Assembly (NCBI RefSeq): GCF_900105905.1
Contig: NZ_FNSV01000005.1
Location: forward strand, 7,316,001 to 7,380,000
Length of the DNA: 64,000 bases
From: Rhodococcus koreensis
Lineage (GTDB): Bacteria > Actinomycetota > Actinomycetes > Mycobacteriales > Mycobacteriaceae
Direction of reading: 5' to 3'
Shown here: one piece after another, positions 23,860-31,766 of the stretch
Layout: the number at the start of each line of letters is the position of its first letter
How positions within the stretch are numbered: the stretch's first letter is position 1
Position numbers and translations under genes: made by a program
The notes under the pieces: model-generated
What the model was told of the DNA's origin: nothing
Databases searched by the model: none
What the model saw: the letters and a program-made list of their open reading frames with translations, nothing else

Positions 23860-26800
23860 CCGGCGCGCGAGGCTTCGACCTGCTCGGTCCGCTGCCGGAG
23901 GGCACGACGGTGCTCGAGGCGAGCGCCGGGACCGGCAAGACGTACGCGATTGTCGGGCTGGCCGCCCGCTTCGTCGCCGAGGGCGGTGTCGACCTGTCGC
24001 AGTTGTTGCTGGTGACGTTCAGCCGCGCGGCGACGCAGGAATTGCGGCAACGCACCCGTGAGCGATTCGGTTCCGCCGCAGCCGCATTGGCCGACCCCGC
24101 GACCGCGCGGCTGAGCGCGGACCACGTGATCCGGCACCTCGCCGAGGCCGAAGCCGACGAGGTGACGCTGCGGCGCAGGCGCCTGCTGCAGGCACTGTCG
24201 GATTTCGACGCCGCCACCATCGTCACCACCCACAGCTTCTGCCAGCGCATGCTCGACGGCCTCGGGATCGCGGGCGAACGCGACCCCGACACGGTGCTCG
24301 TCGAGGCCGCCGACGACCTCACGACGGAGGTGATCGCCGACCTGTACCTCCGGGCGTACGGCCGCGCCGACTCCGCCCCGTTCACACCCGCCGAGGCCAC
24401 CGCCGCCGCCCGCGCCGCCATCTTCGACCCGCAGGCCGTGCTCGCCCCGGAAGATGCGCGGGGTACCCCAGCCGGAGATCGGGTCGCGTTCGCCGAGGCG
24501 GTCCGCGCCGAAGTCGAGCGACGCAAACGCGCGGTGGGGTTGCGTGACTTCGACGATCTCCCGATGCTCCTCCACCGCGTCCTCAGCGATCCCGAGCACG
24601 GTGCGGCGGCCTGCAGGCGGGTCCGCGAACGCTATAGCGTCGTGCTCGTCGACGAGTTCCAGGACACCGACCCCCTGCAATGGGACATCCTGCGCCGAAC
24701 GTTCCACGACAGCGGAACGCTGGTGCTCGTCGGCGACCCGAAGCAGGCGATCTACGCGTTCCGCGGCGCCGAGGTGCTCAGCTACCTGGATGCGGTGCGC
24801 TCCGCCGACCGGCACCAGGAATTGACCACCAACTGGCGAAGCGATCAGGAACTCCTCGACGGCCTCGAGTATCTGCACAGCGGCGCCGCACTCGGGCATC
24901 CCGAGATCGTGGTGCACCGCGTCGACGGTGCGAGGCCGAAGTCGCGCCTCACGGGCTCTGTGCCACTGCGACTGCGCTACCTGCCGCGGACCGGCGCCGG
25001 GCCGATCAACAAGTCGGGATACCCGGCGGTGGGGCCGCTCCGGAAGAAGATCGCCGCAGACCTCGCCGCCGACATCGTGGCCCTCCTCGACGGCGGCGCG
25101 ACACTCGACGCCGGGGGGAGCGTCCGACGCGTCGAGCCCGGCGACATCGCGGTCCTGGTGCGCACCAACGCCCAGATCACCCTGGTCCACGACGCCCTCG
25201 ACCGCGCCGGGGTGCCGTCCGTGCTCGCCGGCGGGGCCAGCGTCTTTACCACTCCCGCTGCGCAGCACTGGCTCTGGATCCTGCAGGCCATCGAGCAGCC
25301 GCACCGCGCCGACCGGGTGCGGCTGGCCGCGCTCACCCCACTGCTCGGCCACACGGCCGAGGAACTCGACGCCCGCGGCGACGACATCGTCGCGGAGGTC
25401 GGCGGTCAGCTGAGGGAACTCGGCTCGGTGTTCGCGCAGTCCGGTTTCGCGGCCCTGTTCGAACGATTGTCCGCGGTCGGCGCGCTGGAGGCGAGACTGC
25501 TCCGGCTGGCGGCGGGCGAGCGGGCGCTGACCGATCTGCGGCACGTGGCGCAGTTGCTCAACGGTGCCGCCGTCGAGCAGTCGCTCGGCCTGACGGCGGT
25601 CACCCGCTGGCTCACCGAACGCATGAAGGATCCGACCTCGGGCGGGGTGGACCGCAGCCGGCGGCTCGACAGCGACGCCGCGGCGGTGCAGATCGCGACC
25701 GTCCACGCCAGCAAGGGCCTCGAATTCCCGCTCGTCTACCTGCCGTACGCGTGGGACGCCGCCACGATCTCGAAACCGAGCAAACTGCTGCTGCACGACG
25801 ACAACGGCCGACGCGTCCTCGATGTCGGCGGCCCCGGCAGCCCCGGCTACGCCGACCGCAGGAACCGGCACGACGCCGAAGAGGCGGGGGAGGAGTTGCG
25901 GCTGCTGTACGTCGCGGTCACCCGGGCGATGTGCGGGCTCGTGATGTGGTGGGCGCCGGCGTTCACGACGGCGGGCGCGCCGCTGCACCGGATGATCCTG
26001 GGTCGGCAGCCCGGGCAGCGGGACGTCCCGCAGAAGGTCACCGTCCCCGAGGATCCCATTGTCGCGGAACGGTTGTCCGCCTGGGGCACGGCGGCGCCGG
26101 AGACGGTGACCGTCGAGGCGGTGGGTTCCGAACCCATCCCGCGGGTCGGCTGGACACCGCAGCGTGAGCCCAGCGGCGACCTGGAGGCCGCGAGGTTCCG
26201 TCGGCTGCTGGACACGCGGTGGCGTCGCACGTCGTATTCGGCGCTGACGGCGTCCGCACACGACGCGCCTGCCGTCGGCAGTGAAGCGGAGGTCGAGGAG
26301 AAGACGGACGAGCCGGACGAACCGCCACTGCTCGCGCCGGACGACGTCACCGCGGGATTGCCGTCGACGATGAACGAACTGCCGGGTGGCGCGACATTCG
26401 GCACGCTCGTCCACGCCGTCTTCGAGATCGTCGACACCGCGGCACCCGATCTGGAGGACGAAGTCCTGCGGTGCTGCCGCGATGTGATCGCGTCGACCCT
26501 GTCGGAGGTCGATCCGGCCCAGCTCGGCGCGGCGCTGGTACCGGTGCTGCGCACTCCGCTCGGCGCGGGGGCACTCGCCGACCTGGCACCCGCAGACCTG
26601 CTGGCGGAACTCGACTTCGAACTGCCCCTCGCCGGCGGCGACACGCCGTCGCTCACCGTGATGCTCGACGGCGTCGGCAGATTGCTGCGCACCCACCTTC
26701 CCGACGACGACCCACTCCGGTCGTACGCCGACGCCGTGCAGACACTCGAATCGACCCCGCTGCGCGGATACCTCACCGGCAGCATCGACGCGGTGCTGCG

Positions 26801-27158
26801 ACTGCCCGGACCGCGGTACGTCGTGGTCGACTACAAGACCAACCGTCTCGCGCAGGGCGACCTGACCACCGCGCACTACACCCGCGAGAGGATGGCCGCG
26901 GAAATGCTGCGGGCGCACTATCCACTGCAGGCCCTGCTGTATTCCGTTGCGCTGCATCGCTACCTGCGCTGGCGGCAGCCGAACTACGATCCGGCGGTGC
27001 ACCTCGGCGGTGTGCAGTACCTGTTCGTCCGCGGGATGGTCGGGCCCGGCACGCCACCGGGCTGCGGAGTCTTCGACTGGGCACCGCCCGCCGCGCTGAT
27101 CACCGAGCTGTCCGACCTGCTGTCCGGGTCGGCCTCCACGCCGGAGGCGGCGCGATGA
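23856..27158 (+). CDS. recB: Exodeoxyribonuclease V, RecB (beta) subunit
   Basis: The product has 1100 residues from the GTG at 23856. The UvrD-like helicase domain starts with Walker A LEASAGTGKTYAIVG (about residues 22-36). It continues with VVLVDEFQDTDPLQW (Walker B), LVGDPKQAIYAFRGA, TTNWRSD, and ATVHASKGLEFPLVYLP with LYVAVTRA. The C-terminal nuclease carries the metal and catalytic residues in VVVDYKTNRLA near residue 990. It is the 3'-5' motor and the only nuclease of RecBCD. It overlaps recD by 4 bases. Confidence 0.95.
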   Translation: MTGARGFDLLGPLPEGTTVLEASAGTGKTYAIVGLAARFVAEGGVDLSQLLLVTFSRAATQELRQRTRERFGSAAAALADPATARLSADHVIRHLAEAEADEVTLRRRRLLQALSDFDAATIVTTHSFCQRMLDGLGIAGERDPDTVLVEAADDLTTEVIADLYLRAYGRADSAPFTPAEATAAARAAIFDPQAVLAPEDARGTPAGDRVAFAEAVRAEVERRKRAVGLRDFDDLPMLLHRVLSDPEHGAAACRRVRERYSVVLVDEFQDTDPLQWDILRRTFHDSGTLVLVGDPKQAIYAFRGAEVLSYLDAVRSADRHQELTTNWRSDQELLDGLEYLHSGAALGHPEIVVHRVDGARPKSRLTGSVPLRLRYLPRTGAGPINKSGYPAVGPLRKKIAADLAADIVALLDGGATLDAGGSVRRVEPGDIAVLVRTNAQITLVHDALDRAGVPSVLAGGASVFTTPAAQHWLWILQAIEQPHRADRVRLAALTPLLGHTAEELDARGDDIVAEVGGQLRELGSVFAQSGFAALFERLSAVGALEARLLRLAAGERALTDLRHVAQLLNGAAVEQSLGLTAVTRWLTERMKDPTSGGVDRSRRLDSDAAAVQIATVHASKGLEFPLVYLPYAWDAATISKPSKLLLHDDNGRRVLDVGGPGSPGYADRRNRHDAEEAGEELRLLYVAVTRAMCGLVMWWAPAFTTAGAPLHRMILGRQPGQRDVPQKVTVPEDPIVAERLSAWGTAAPETVTVEAVGSEPIPRVGWTPQREPSGDLEAARFRRLLDTRWRRTSYSALTASAHDAPAVGSEAEVEEKTDEPDEPPLLAPDDVTAGLPSTMNELPGGATFGTLVHAVFEIVDTAAPDLEDEVLRCCRDVIASTLSEVDPAQLGAALVPVLRTPLGAGALADLAPADLLAELDFELPLAGGDTPSLTVMLDGVGRLLRTHLPDDDPLRSYADAVQTLESTPLRGYLTGSIDAVLRLPGPRYVVVDYKTNRLAQGDLTTAHYTRERMAAEMLRAHYPLQALLYSVALHRYLRWRQPNYDPAVHLGGVQYLFVRGMVGPGTPPGCGVFDWAPPAALITELSDLLSGSASTPEAAR

Positions 27159-29023
27159 CCGACGTGCAGGTGGCGCAGCGCGGCAAGGGCATGCTGCGGA
27201 TCTTCAACGAGGCCGGGGTCCTGGCCGCCGCGGACGTGCACGTCGCGCTGCGGTTGTCGGCGCTCGGCGGCGAATCCTCGGAAGACGTCGTGCTGGCGAC
27301 GGCGCTGGCGGTGCGTGCGGTCCGGTCCGGTTCGGTGTGCCTGGACCTGACGCGGTTCCGGGAAGTCACCGTCGACGAGGTATCCGAGGTCGATCTCGAC
27401 GCCCTGCCCTGGCCGGACGACGACACCGTCGTCGCGGCACTGCGCCGGAGCCCGCTGGTCACGGGTGGTCCCGCGGGACCGCTCCGACCGCTGCGGCTCG
27501 TCGACACGGCCGAGGGCGGGCTGCTCTACCTCGACCGGTACTTCCGGCAGGAGGCGACCATCCGGCGGGTTCTCGACCAGCGCGCCGTTGGGTATCCCGT
27601 CGTCGACGAGCAGTCGCTGCGGGACGGGCTGGACGCGTTGTTCCGCGACCAGCACGACGACACGGCGCCGGCTCCGTCGCCGGATCGGCAACGGATCGCG
27701 GCCGCGGTCGCGGCCACGCAGTGGACGTCGGTGGTGGTCGGCGGACCCGGAACGGGCAAGACCCACACCGTCGCCCGGGTGCTGGCGTTGCTGACCAGGC
27801 AGCCCGGGCCGGGACGGCGTATCGCGCTCGCCGCACCCACCGGGAAGGCCGCGGCGCGGTTGCAGGAATCGGTGCGCGAGCAGGCCGACGCACTCGGATT
27901 GCCGCGCGAACTGAAAGCGATGACGCTGCATCGGCTGCTGGGCTGGCAGCGTGGACGCGGCAGCCGCTTCCGTTACAACGCGAACAACCACCTGCCCTAC
28001 GACGTGATCGTGGTCGACGAGACGTCGATGGTGTCGCTGACGATGATGTGCCGGCTCCTCGAGGCCGTCCGCCCGGACACACAGTTGGTGCTCGTCGGGG
28101 ACCCGGATCAGCTGACGTCCGTCGACGCGGGCGCGGTCCTGGCCGATCTCGTCGCCCGGCCGGTGTCGGGCACCGAGAATCCGGTGCTCGCCAGGATCGT
28201 CGGCGACGACCTCGACGCCGCCGACGATCCACTCGAAGCCGCCCTGAGTGCGGGCGAACGGGACAGGTTGCGGGGCGGAGTGGTCCGGCTCAGCCGCGGG
28301 CGGCGCTTCGGCGGCGCTATTGCCCAGCTTGCCGTCGCGGTGCGGGATGGCGAGCCGGACGAGGTCGTGGAGATCCTGTCGCGCGGTGCCCCGGAGGTGT
28401 CGTTCCATGGTCCCGAAGATCTGGACGCACTGCGGACGGACGTGGTGGCGACGGCTGCCGCGGTCACGGGGTCCGCGGAATCCGGCGATGTCATTGCTGC
28501 ACTGCAGCATTCGGAGAAACACCGGCTGTTGTGCGCACACCGGGAAGGTCCGTACGGCGTGCAGCGGTGGGCGCGGCAGGCGATGGAGTGGATCGGGGAG
28601 TCGACGGGGCAGCGACTGGACCCGGATCGCTGGTATCCGGGCCAGCCGCTGATGGTGACCGCCAATGATCACGAAACGAAGATCTACAACGGCGACACCG
28701 GGGTGATCGTGCGTCGGGACGACGATGAGCTGTTCGCCGCATTCGTTCGGGGCAGCGAACCGTTCCTGTTGCATCCGACGCATCTGTCCGCGGTGCTGAC
28801 GGTGTACGCGATGACGATTCACCGCAGCCAGGGCAGCCAGTACGACACCGTGACCGTGGTGCTGCCCGGCGCGGCGTCGTCGCTGCTGACCCGCGAATTG
28901 CTGTACACCGCGATCACCCGTGCGCGAAAGCACGTGCGGATCATCGGGACCGAGGATGCGGTGCGGGCGGGAGTGCAGCGCCGGGTGCTGCGAGCGAGTG
29001 GGCTGCGGAGGGCGATTCCGTAG
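27155..29023 (+). CDS. recD: Exodeoxyribonuclease V, RecD (alpha) subunit
   Basis: The product has 622 residues, starting at the ATG at 27155 that overlaps recB. The superfamily 1B helicase domain has Walker A VVVGGPGTGKTHTVARV near residue 195, IVVDETSMVSL (Walker B), LVGDPDQLTSVDAGAVLADL, and the late motif TIHRSQGSQYDTVTVVLP with LYTAITRARKHV. RecD is the 5'-3' motor. The small N-terminal domain that contacts RecC is present. The last 83 bases overlap the convergent DoxX gene. Confidence 0.95.
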   Translation: MTDVQVAQRGKGMLRIFNEAGVLAAADVHVALRLSALGGESSEDVVLATALAVRAVRSGSVCLDLTRFREVTVDEVSEVDLDALPWPDDDTVVAALRRSPLVTGGPAGPLRPLRLVDTAEGGLLYLDRYFRQEATIRRVLDQRAVGYPVVDEQSLRDGLDALFRDQHDDTAPAPSPDRQRIAAAVAATQWTSVVVGGPGTGKTHTVARVLALLTRQPGPGRRIALAAPTGKAAARLQESVREQADALGLPRELKAMTLHRLLGWQRGRGSRFRYNANNHLPYDVIVVDETSMVSLTMMCRLLEAVRPDTQLVLVGDPDQLTSVDAGAVLADLVARPVSGTENPVLARIVGDDLDAADDPLEAALSAGERDRLRGGVVRLSRGRRFGGAIAQLAVAVRDGEPDEVVEILSRGAPEVSFHGPEDLDALRTDVVATAAAVTGSAESGDVIAALQHSEKHRLLCAHREGPYGVQRWARQAMEWIGESTGQRLDPDRWYPGQPLMVTANDHETKIYNGDTGVIVRRDDDELFAAFVRGSEPFLLHPTHLSAVLTVYAMTIHRSQGSQYDTVTVVLPGAASSLLTRELLYTAITRARKHVRIIGTEDAVRAGVQRRVLRASGLRRAIP

Positions 29024-29471
29024 CCCGGCCCCGCACGGACGGGATCACGACGGCGACGGTCGCCGACAGGAACACGACCTGCAGAAGTGTGCGGGGGATC
29101 AGCGCTTCCAACGGTCCCGTCGACAGTCCTTCCGCGGCGGCGTACACGTTCGCCGGGAACATCAGGATCAGCAGGGCGGTGAGGCACCCGGCTGCCCACG
29201 GCGCGGTGCGCCGGATCAGCAGTCCCGCGGCGCCGGCCAGTTCGAGCAGACCGGTCAGGGTCACCAGCAGGCCCGGGTTCGGCAGGGACGGCGGAACCAT
29301 GGCGACGAGTTCCGCACGCAGTCCGAAGAAGTGGGCCATCCCGGTCAGTGTGAACATGGCCGCGAGCCCACCCCGCAGGGCGACAGGCCACGGCCGGAAC
29401 CGGCGCACACCGGCCGCGCCCGCGGCGAGCAGTGCCAGAGTGACGGCGACGAGGGCGATCAAGGGTTCCAT
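28941..29471 (-). CDS. DoxX-like membrane protein
   Basis: The product has 176 residues. Four hydrophobic segments are seen: LIALVAVTLALLAAGAAGV, GGLAAMFTLTGMAHFF, LLVTLTGLLELAGAAGLL and the AAGCLTALLILMFPANVY/VVFLSATVAVVIP region. GLAAMFTLTGMAHFFG and GLLELAGAAGLLI are typical of the DoxX/DUF4870-like family. Its C-terminal tail is polar and overlaps recD by 83 bases on the opposite strand; an earlier stop would be expected if this tail mattered. It lies 18 bases after the DUF4188 gene, so the two form an operon. The function is unknown, with redox or stress links in relatives. Confidence 0.75.
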   Translation of the reverse strand: MEPLIALVAVTLALLAAGAAGVRRFRPWPVALRGGLAAMFTLTGMAHFFGLRAELVAMVPPSLPNPGLLVTLTGLLELAGAAGLLIRRTAPWAAGCLTALLILMFPANVYAAAEGLSTGPLEALIPRTLLQVVFLSATVAVVIPSVRGRATESPSAAHSLAAPGAALPPAPHPRSR

Positions 29472-29489
29472 GCCAGTCTCCTGAGTCGA

Positions 29490-29981
29490 TCAGTGTTCGT
29501 GGGTGTGACCGCTGCGCAACAGGCGGTCGCGGGCGGCGCTGAACTTCCGTGCGACGGGCACACGGGTGGTGGCCCGGGCCAGGCCCATCACCGGTGTGCC
29601 GACGTAGATCGACTCGGCGCGGTCCACCGGATAGGTCTCGTGCCAGACGCCGACGGCACCGGGCGCCTTGCGGGCCCGCCGGTTGAACGCGGCCCAGGCC
29701 GGGCGGTGCTTCGCCTCACTGTCACTGGCGTAGGCGTACAACTTGTCGACGGAGTTCCAGTACTGAATCACCGTCGGTCCGCGCCCCTCGAATGTCAGAC
29801 GGTAACCCAGCAGACCCGAATCGGGGTCCTCCGAGAGTTCGCGCAGCATCTTCGGCATCGCGACGAGAGTGGGCAACCACAGGTCGGGCCGCCACGGCCG
29901 GTTGATGGTCATCCCGATCAGGAAGACCACCAGTTCGCCGTCGTAGTGGTGCGTCGAACGGGTGGGTTCGATCGTCGTCAT
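29490..29981 (-). CDS. DUF4188 family protein (monooxygenase-like ferredoxin fold)
   Basis: The product has 163 residues. VVFLIGMTINRPWRPDLWLPTLVAMPKML and LTFEGRGPTVIQYWNSVDKLYAYA are the conserved parts of DUF4188, a dimeric alpha+beta barrel type family often annotated as heme-dependent or uncharacterised monooxygenase. No catalytic role can be read from the sequence. It is the first gene of a two-gene operon with DoxX and has a nested palindrome (29998-30041) directly before its start, so expression is very likely controlled by a small repressor encoded elsewhere. Confidence 0.75.
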   Translation of the reverse strand: MTTIEPTRSTHHYDGELVVFLIGMTINRPWRPDLWLPTLVAMPKMLRELSEDPDSGLLGYRLTFEGRGPTVIQYWNSVDKLYAYASDSEAKHRPAWAAFNRRARKAPGAVGVWHETYPVDRAESIYVGTPVMGLARATTRVPVARKFSAARDRLLRSGHTHEH

Positions 29982-29997
29982 CTGGCGCCTCCCAAGG

Positions 29998-30041
29998 TTG
30001 GATATTGGAACTATCTAATAATGGATAGTGTCAGTATCCAA
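29998..30041. promoter_or_regulatory. Nested palindromic operator before the DUF4188-doxX operon
   Basis: The outer arms TTGGATA (29998-30004) and TATCCAA (30035-30041) enclose the inner arms CTATC (30011-30015) and GATAG (30024-30028). The stretch is AT-rich in a GC-rich background and lies 17 bases upstream of the start at 29981. The layout suits a PadR, MarR or HxlR-type dimer; no such gene is in the window. Confidence 0.7.
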
Positions 30042-30111
30042 TGTCAAGGGTGCGGGCACACGAAAACCCGGACCGCGCAGAGCGCGACCCGGGTGGATGG
30101 TGCGGAGTGGA

Positions 30112-30600
30112 TTACGGCAACGGGACCTGCGGTGTCACCGGCACGACCGCGGCGAGCGCGCGCTCGTGGGCGTCGGTGGACCATTCGGGTTCGGTCGTGA
30201 TGTTCAGGTCCCCGACGATCGTGCCGAAGAGGTCGATGTCCGTGCTGTACAGGATCACCGCGTTGCGCTGCGAGTCCGTGAAGTTCGTGCCGGTGATGTT
30301 CGCGTCACTCAGGTCGGCGTGCGACAGATCCGCGGCCGCGAAGTTGGTGCCGGTGAGATTCGCCCGCTTCAAGTTCGCGCCCGCCAGGTCGGCGAAGCTC
30401 AGGTTCAGGCCCGCCAGGTTCGCGGAACTCAGATCGGCGCCCGGGCAGGTCGTGCGGTCCTCGGGGCTCGGATTCGCCACGATCCTGCAGCCGTTGATCT
30501 CGGTGAGAACGTCCGCCCCGGCCGTGCCTGCGCCCGCAGAAAGTGTGGCACCTCCGGCCAGCGCGACCGCGCCCAGTGCCCTGAAATATGTCCTGCCCAT
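30112..30600 (-). CDS. Secreted pentapeptide-repeat protein
   Basis: The product has 162 residues from the ATG at 30600; an upstream ATG at 30630 adds ten basic residues that do not improve the signal peptide. A signal peptide, YFRALGAVALAGGATLSAGA, with likely cleavage after TAGA, precedes an eight-to-ten-unit pentapeptide helix of the A(D/N)Lxx type (ADLSSANLAGLNLSFADLAG, then ANLKRANLTGTNFAAADLSH). Two cysteines flank the start of the repeat and may form a disulphide. Export of a pentapeptide repeat argues against a gyrase-protection role of the Qnr/MfpA kind. The function is unknown. Confidence 0.8.
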   Translation of the reverse strand: MGRTYFRALGAVALAGGATLSAGAGTAGADVLTEINGCRIVANPSPEDRTTCPGADLSSANLAGLNLSFADLAGANLKRANLTGTNFAAADLSHADLSDANITGTNFTDSQRNAVILYSTDIDLFGTIVGDLNITTEPEWSTDAHERALAAVVPVTPQVPLP

Positions 30601-30708
30601 GCCGGACCGCCCCCTCGCGTAGAACCTCAACCGTCATCGCCGAACTTAGTGCCGTCCGCCCTGCGCCGCTTGGGAACGGTGACACCTGCACGTCGTGCCT
30701 CGTGCGAC

Positions 30709-30789
30709 GCAGACGCACCCATTCTCGGTAGCCGCACCCGTTCTGGGGCTCGAAAAGGGGTGCGTCTGCGCAGAAGGGGTGCGCCTGCG
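30709..30789. repeat. Cluster of inverted and direct GGGTGCG repeats between genes
   Basis: GCAGACGCACCC (30709-30720) is the exact inverse of GGGTGCGTCTGC (30758-30769). AAGGGGTGCG-Y-CTGCG occurs twice with a period of 19 (30755-30770 and 30774-30789), and CCGCACCC (30732-30739) is a further inverted unit. It sits between two minus-strand genes, after the end of the deacetylase-like gene and upstream of the pentapeptide gene. It could be a terminator or a multi-site operator. Confidence 0.65.
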
Positions 30790-30817
30790 GGTGCAGAAGT
30801 CGACGATTGAGGATCCC

Positions 30818-31744
30818 TCACGATTTGGACCGGAGTGTGGCGCGGGCCGGGGGCGTCCGTCGGATTTGCACGTCGGGGAAGGTGGGGATCTCGAATCGGG
30901 TGTGGGTGAAGGGTTCGGTGCAGACGCGCTGGGCGTGTGCCGCGATCTCGCCGAGGGTGGTCACCCACATTCCGTCCATTGCCTTGACGTTCTCGACGAG
31001 CCGTTCCAGTGCTGCTGCTTTGGAGGGCCGTCCGGAGATGAACGGGTGGTTCGTGAGGACGAAGCACCCGCCTTCGGCGTGCTGGGCCTCCGCTTCCAGG
31101 GTCCACATCTCGAGGACCTTGGCGGGACTTTCGATGACGCCGCTGCCGGTGACACCCGGGTAGAACGCGTATTGTTCCCAGTCGTCGAGTGCCCAGTCGA
31201 CGGGAATTTCGATCAGGGTCCGTCCCGATTCCGGGCTGGTCGCCATCAGGTAGGGTTCGTCGCCGTCGAGCAGGCTGGAGTCGTAGACGAAACCTCGTTC
31301 GGCGAGGAGTTCGGGTGTGTGCCAGTTCATTTCCCACCAGGGTGCGCGATAGCCGACGGGGCGGATGCCCGCGACCTCTTCGAGCGCGTCGAGTCCCCGG
31401 TCGAGGTAGCGTGCCTCGGTGGCCGCGTCGAGGCCCTTCATGGGTTCGTGCAGATACCCGTGGTGTCCGACCTCGTGGCCGCCGTCGATGATGGCGCGAA
31501 CCGTGTCGGGATAACACTCGGCGGTGAATCCCGGCACGAAGAACGTCGCATGCACGCCCTGGCGCTCGAGCAGTCGCAGAATGCGGGGGACGCCGACGCG
31601 GGGCCCGTAGGACTGGTGGCTCATCAGCGACATTCGGTTCGCCGAGGTGGGATCGTGGGCGAGGACGCAGGATTCGGCATCGACGTCGAAAGTGAAGGCG
31701 GCGGCTGCGGTGTGGCCCTGCGGCCATGTGAAGTCGTTGTTCAC
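30818..31744 (-). CDS. PuuE-like polysaccharide deacetylase-fold hydrolase (possible cyclic-amide hydrolase)
   Basis: The product has 308 residues. The start is the GTG at 31744, with an AGGAG site 8 bases upstream. The NodB-type barrel is clear: AAAFTFDVDAES (metal-site Asp), GHEVGHHGYLHEP (metal-binding His-x3-His), VGYRAPWWEMNWHT, SSLLDGDEPYLM, and FVLTNHPFISGRP. It has no signal peptide or membrane anchor, so it is cytosolic and cannot act on peptidoglycan. Cytosolic members of this family (PuuE allantoinase, cyclic imide hydrolase) open ring amides. It lies 22 bases downstream of an NCS1 permease and near creatinase, so creatinine, hydantoin or ureide ring opening is a reasonable guess, not a demonstrated activity. 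Confidence 0.8.
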   Translation of the reverse strand: MNNDFTWPQGHTAAAAFTFDVDAESCVLAHDPTSANRMSLMSHQSYGPRVGVPRILRLLERQGVHATFFVPGFTAECYPDTVRAIIDGGHEVGHHGYLHEPMKGLDAATEARYLDRGLDALEEVAGIRPVGYRAPWWEMNWHTPELLAERGFVYDSSLLDGDEPYLMATSPESGRTLIEIPVDWALDDWEQYAFYPGVTGSGVIESPAKVLEMWTLEAEAQHAEGGCFVLTNHPFISGRPSKAAALERLVENVKAMDGMWVTTLGEIAAHAQRVCTEPFTHTRFEIPTFPDVQIRRTPPARATLRSKS

Positions 31745-31766
31745 GAGTGCTCCTGGTGTTAGGGGG

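Noticed and set aside
23802..27002. 1066-codon open frame opposite recB
   Set aside because: Same reason: no family features, and RecB motifs are all on the plus strand.
30709..30789. Short repeats considered as a CRISPR array
   Set aside because: Units are short, partly inverted, and there are no equal-length unique spacers or cas genes.
30818..31744. Peptidoglycan or chitin deacetylase role for the NodB-fold protein
   Set aside because: No signal peptide, lipobox or membrane anchor, and its operon partner is a nucleobase-type permease.
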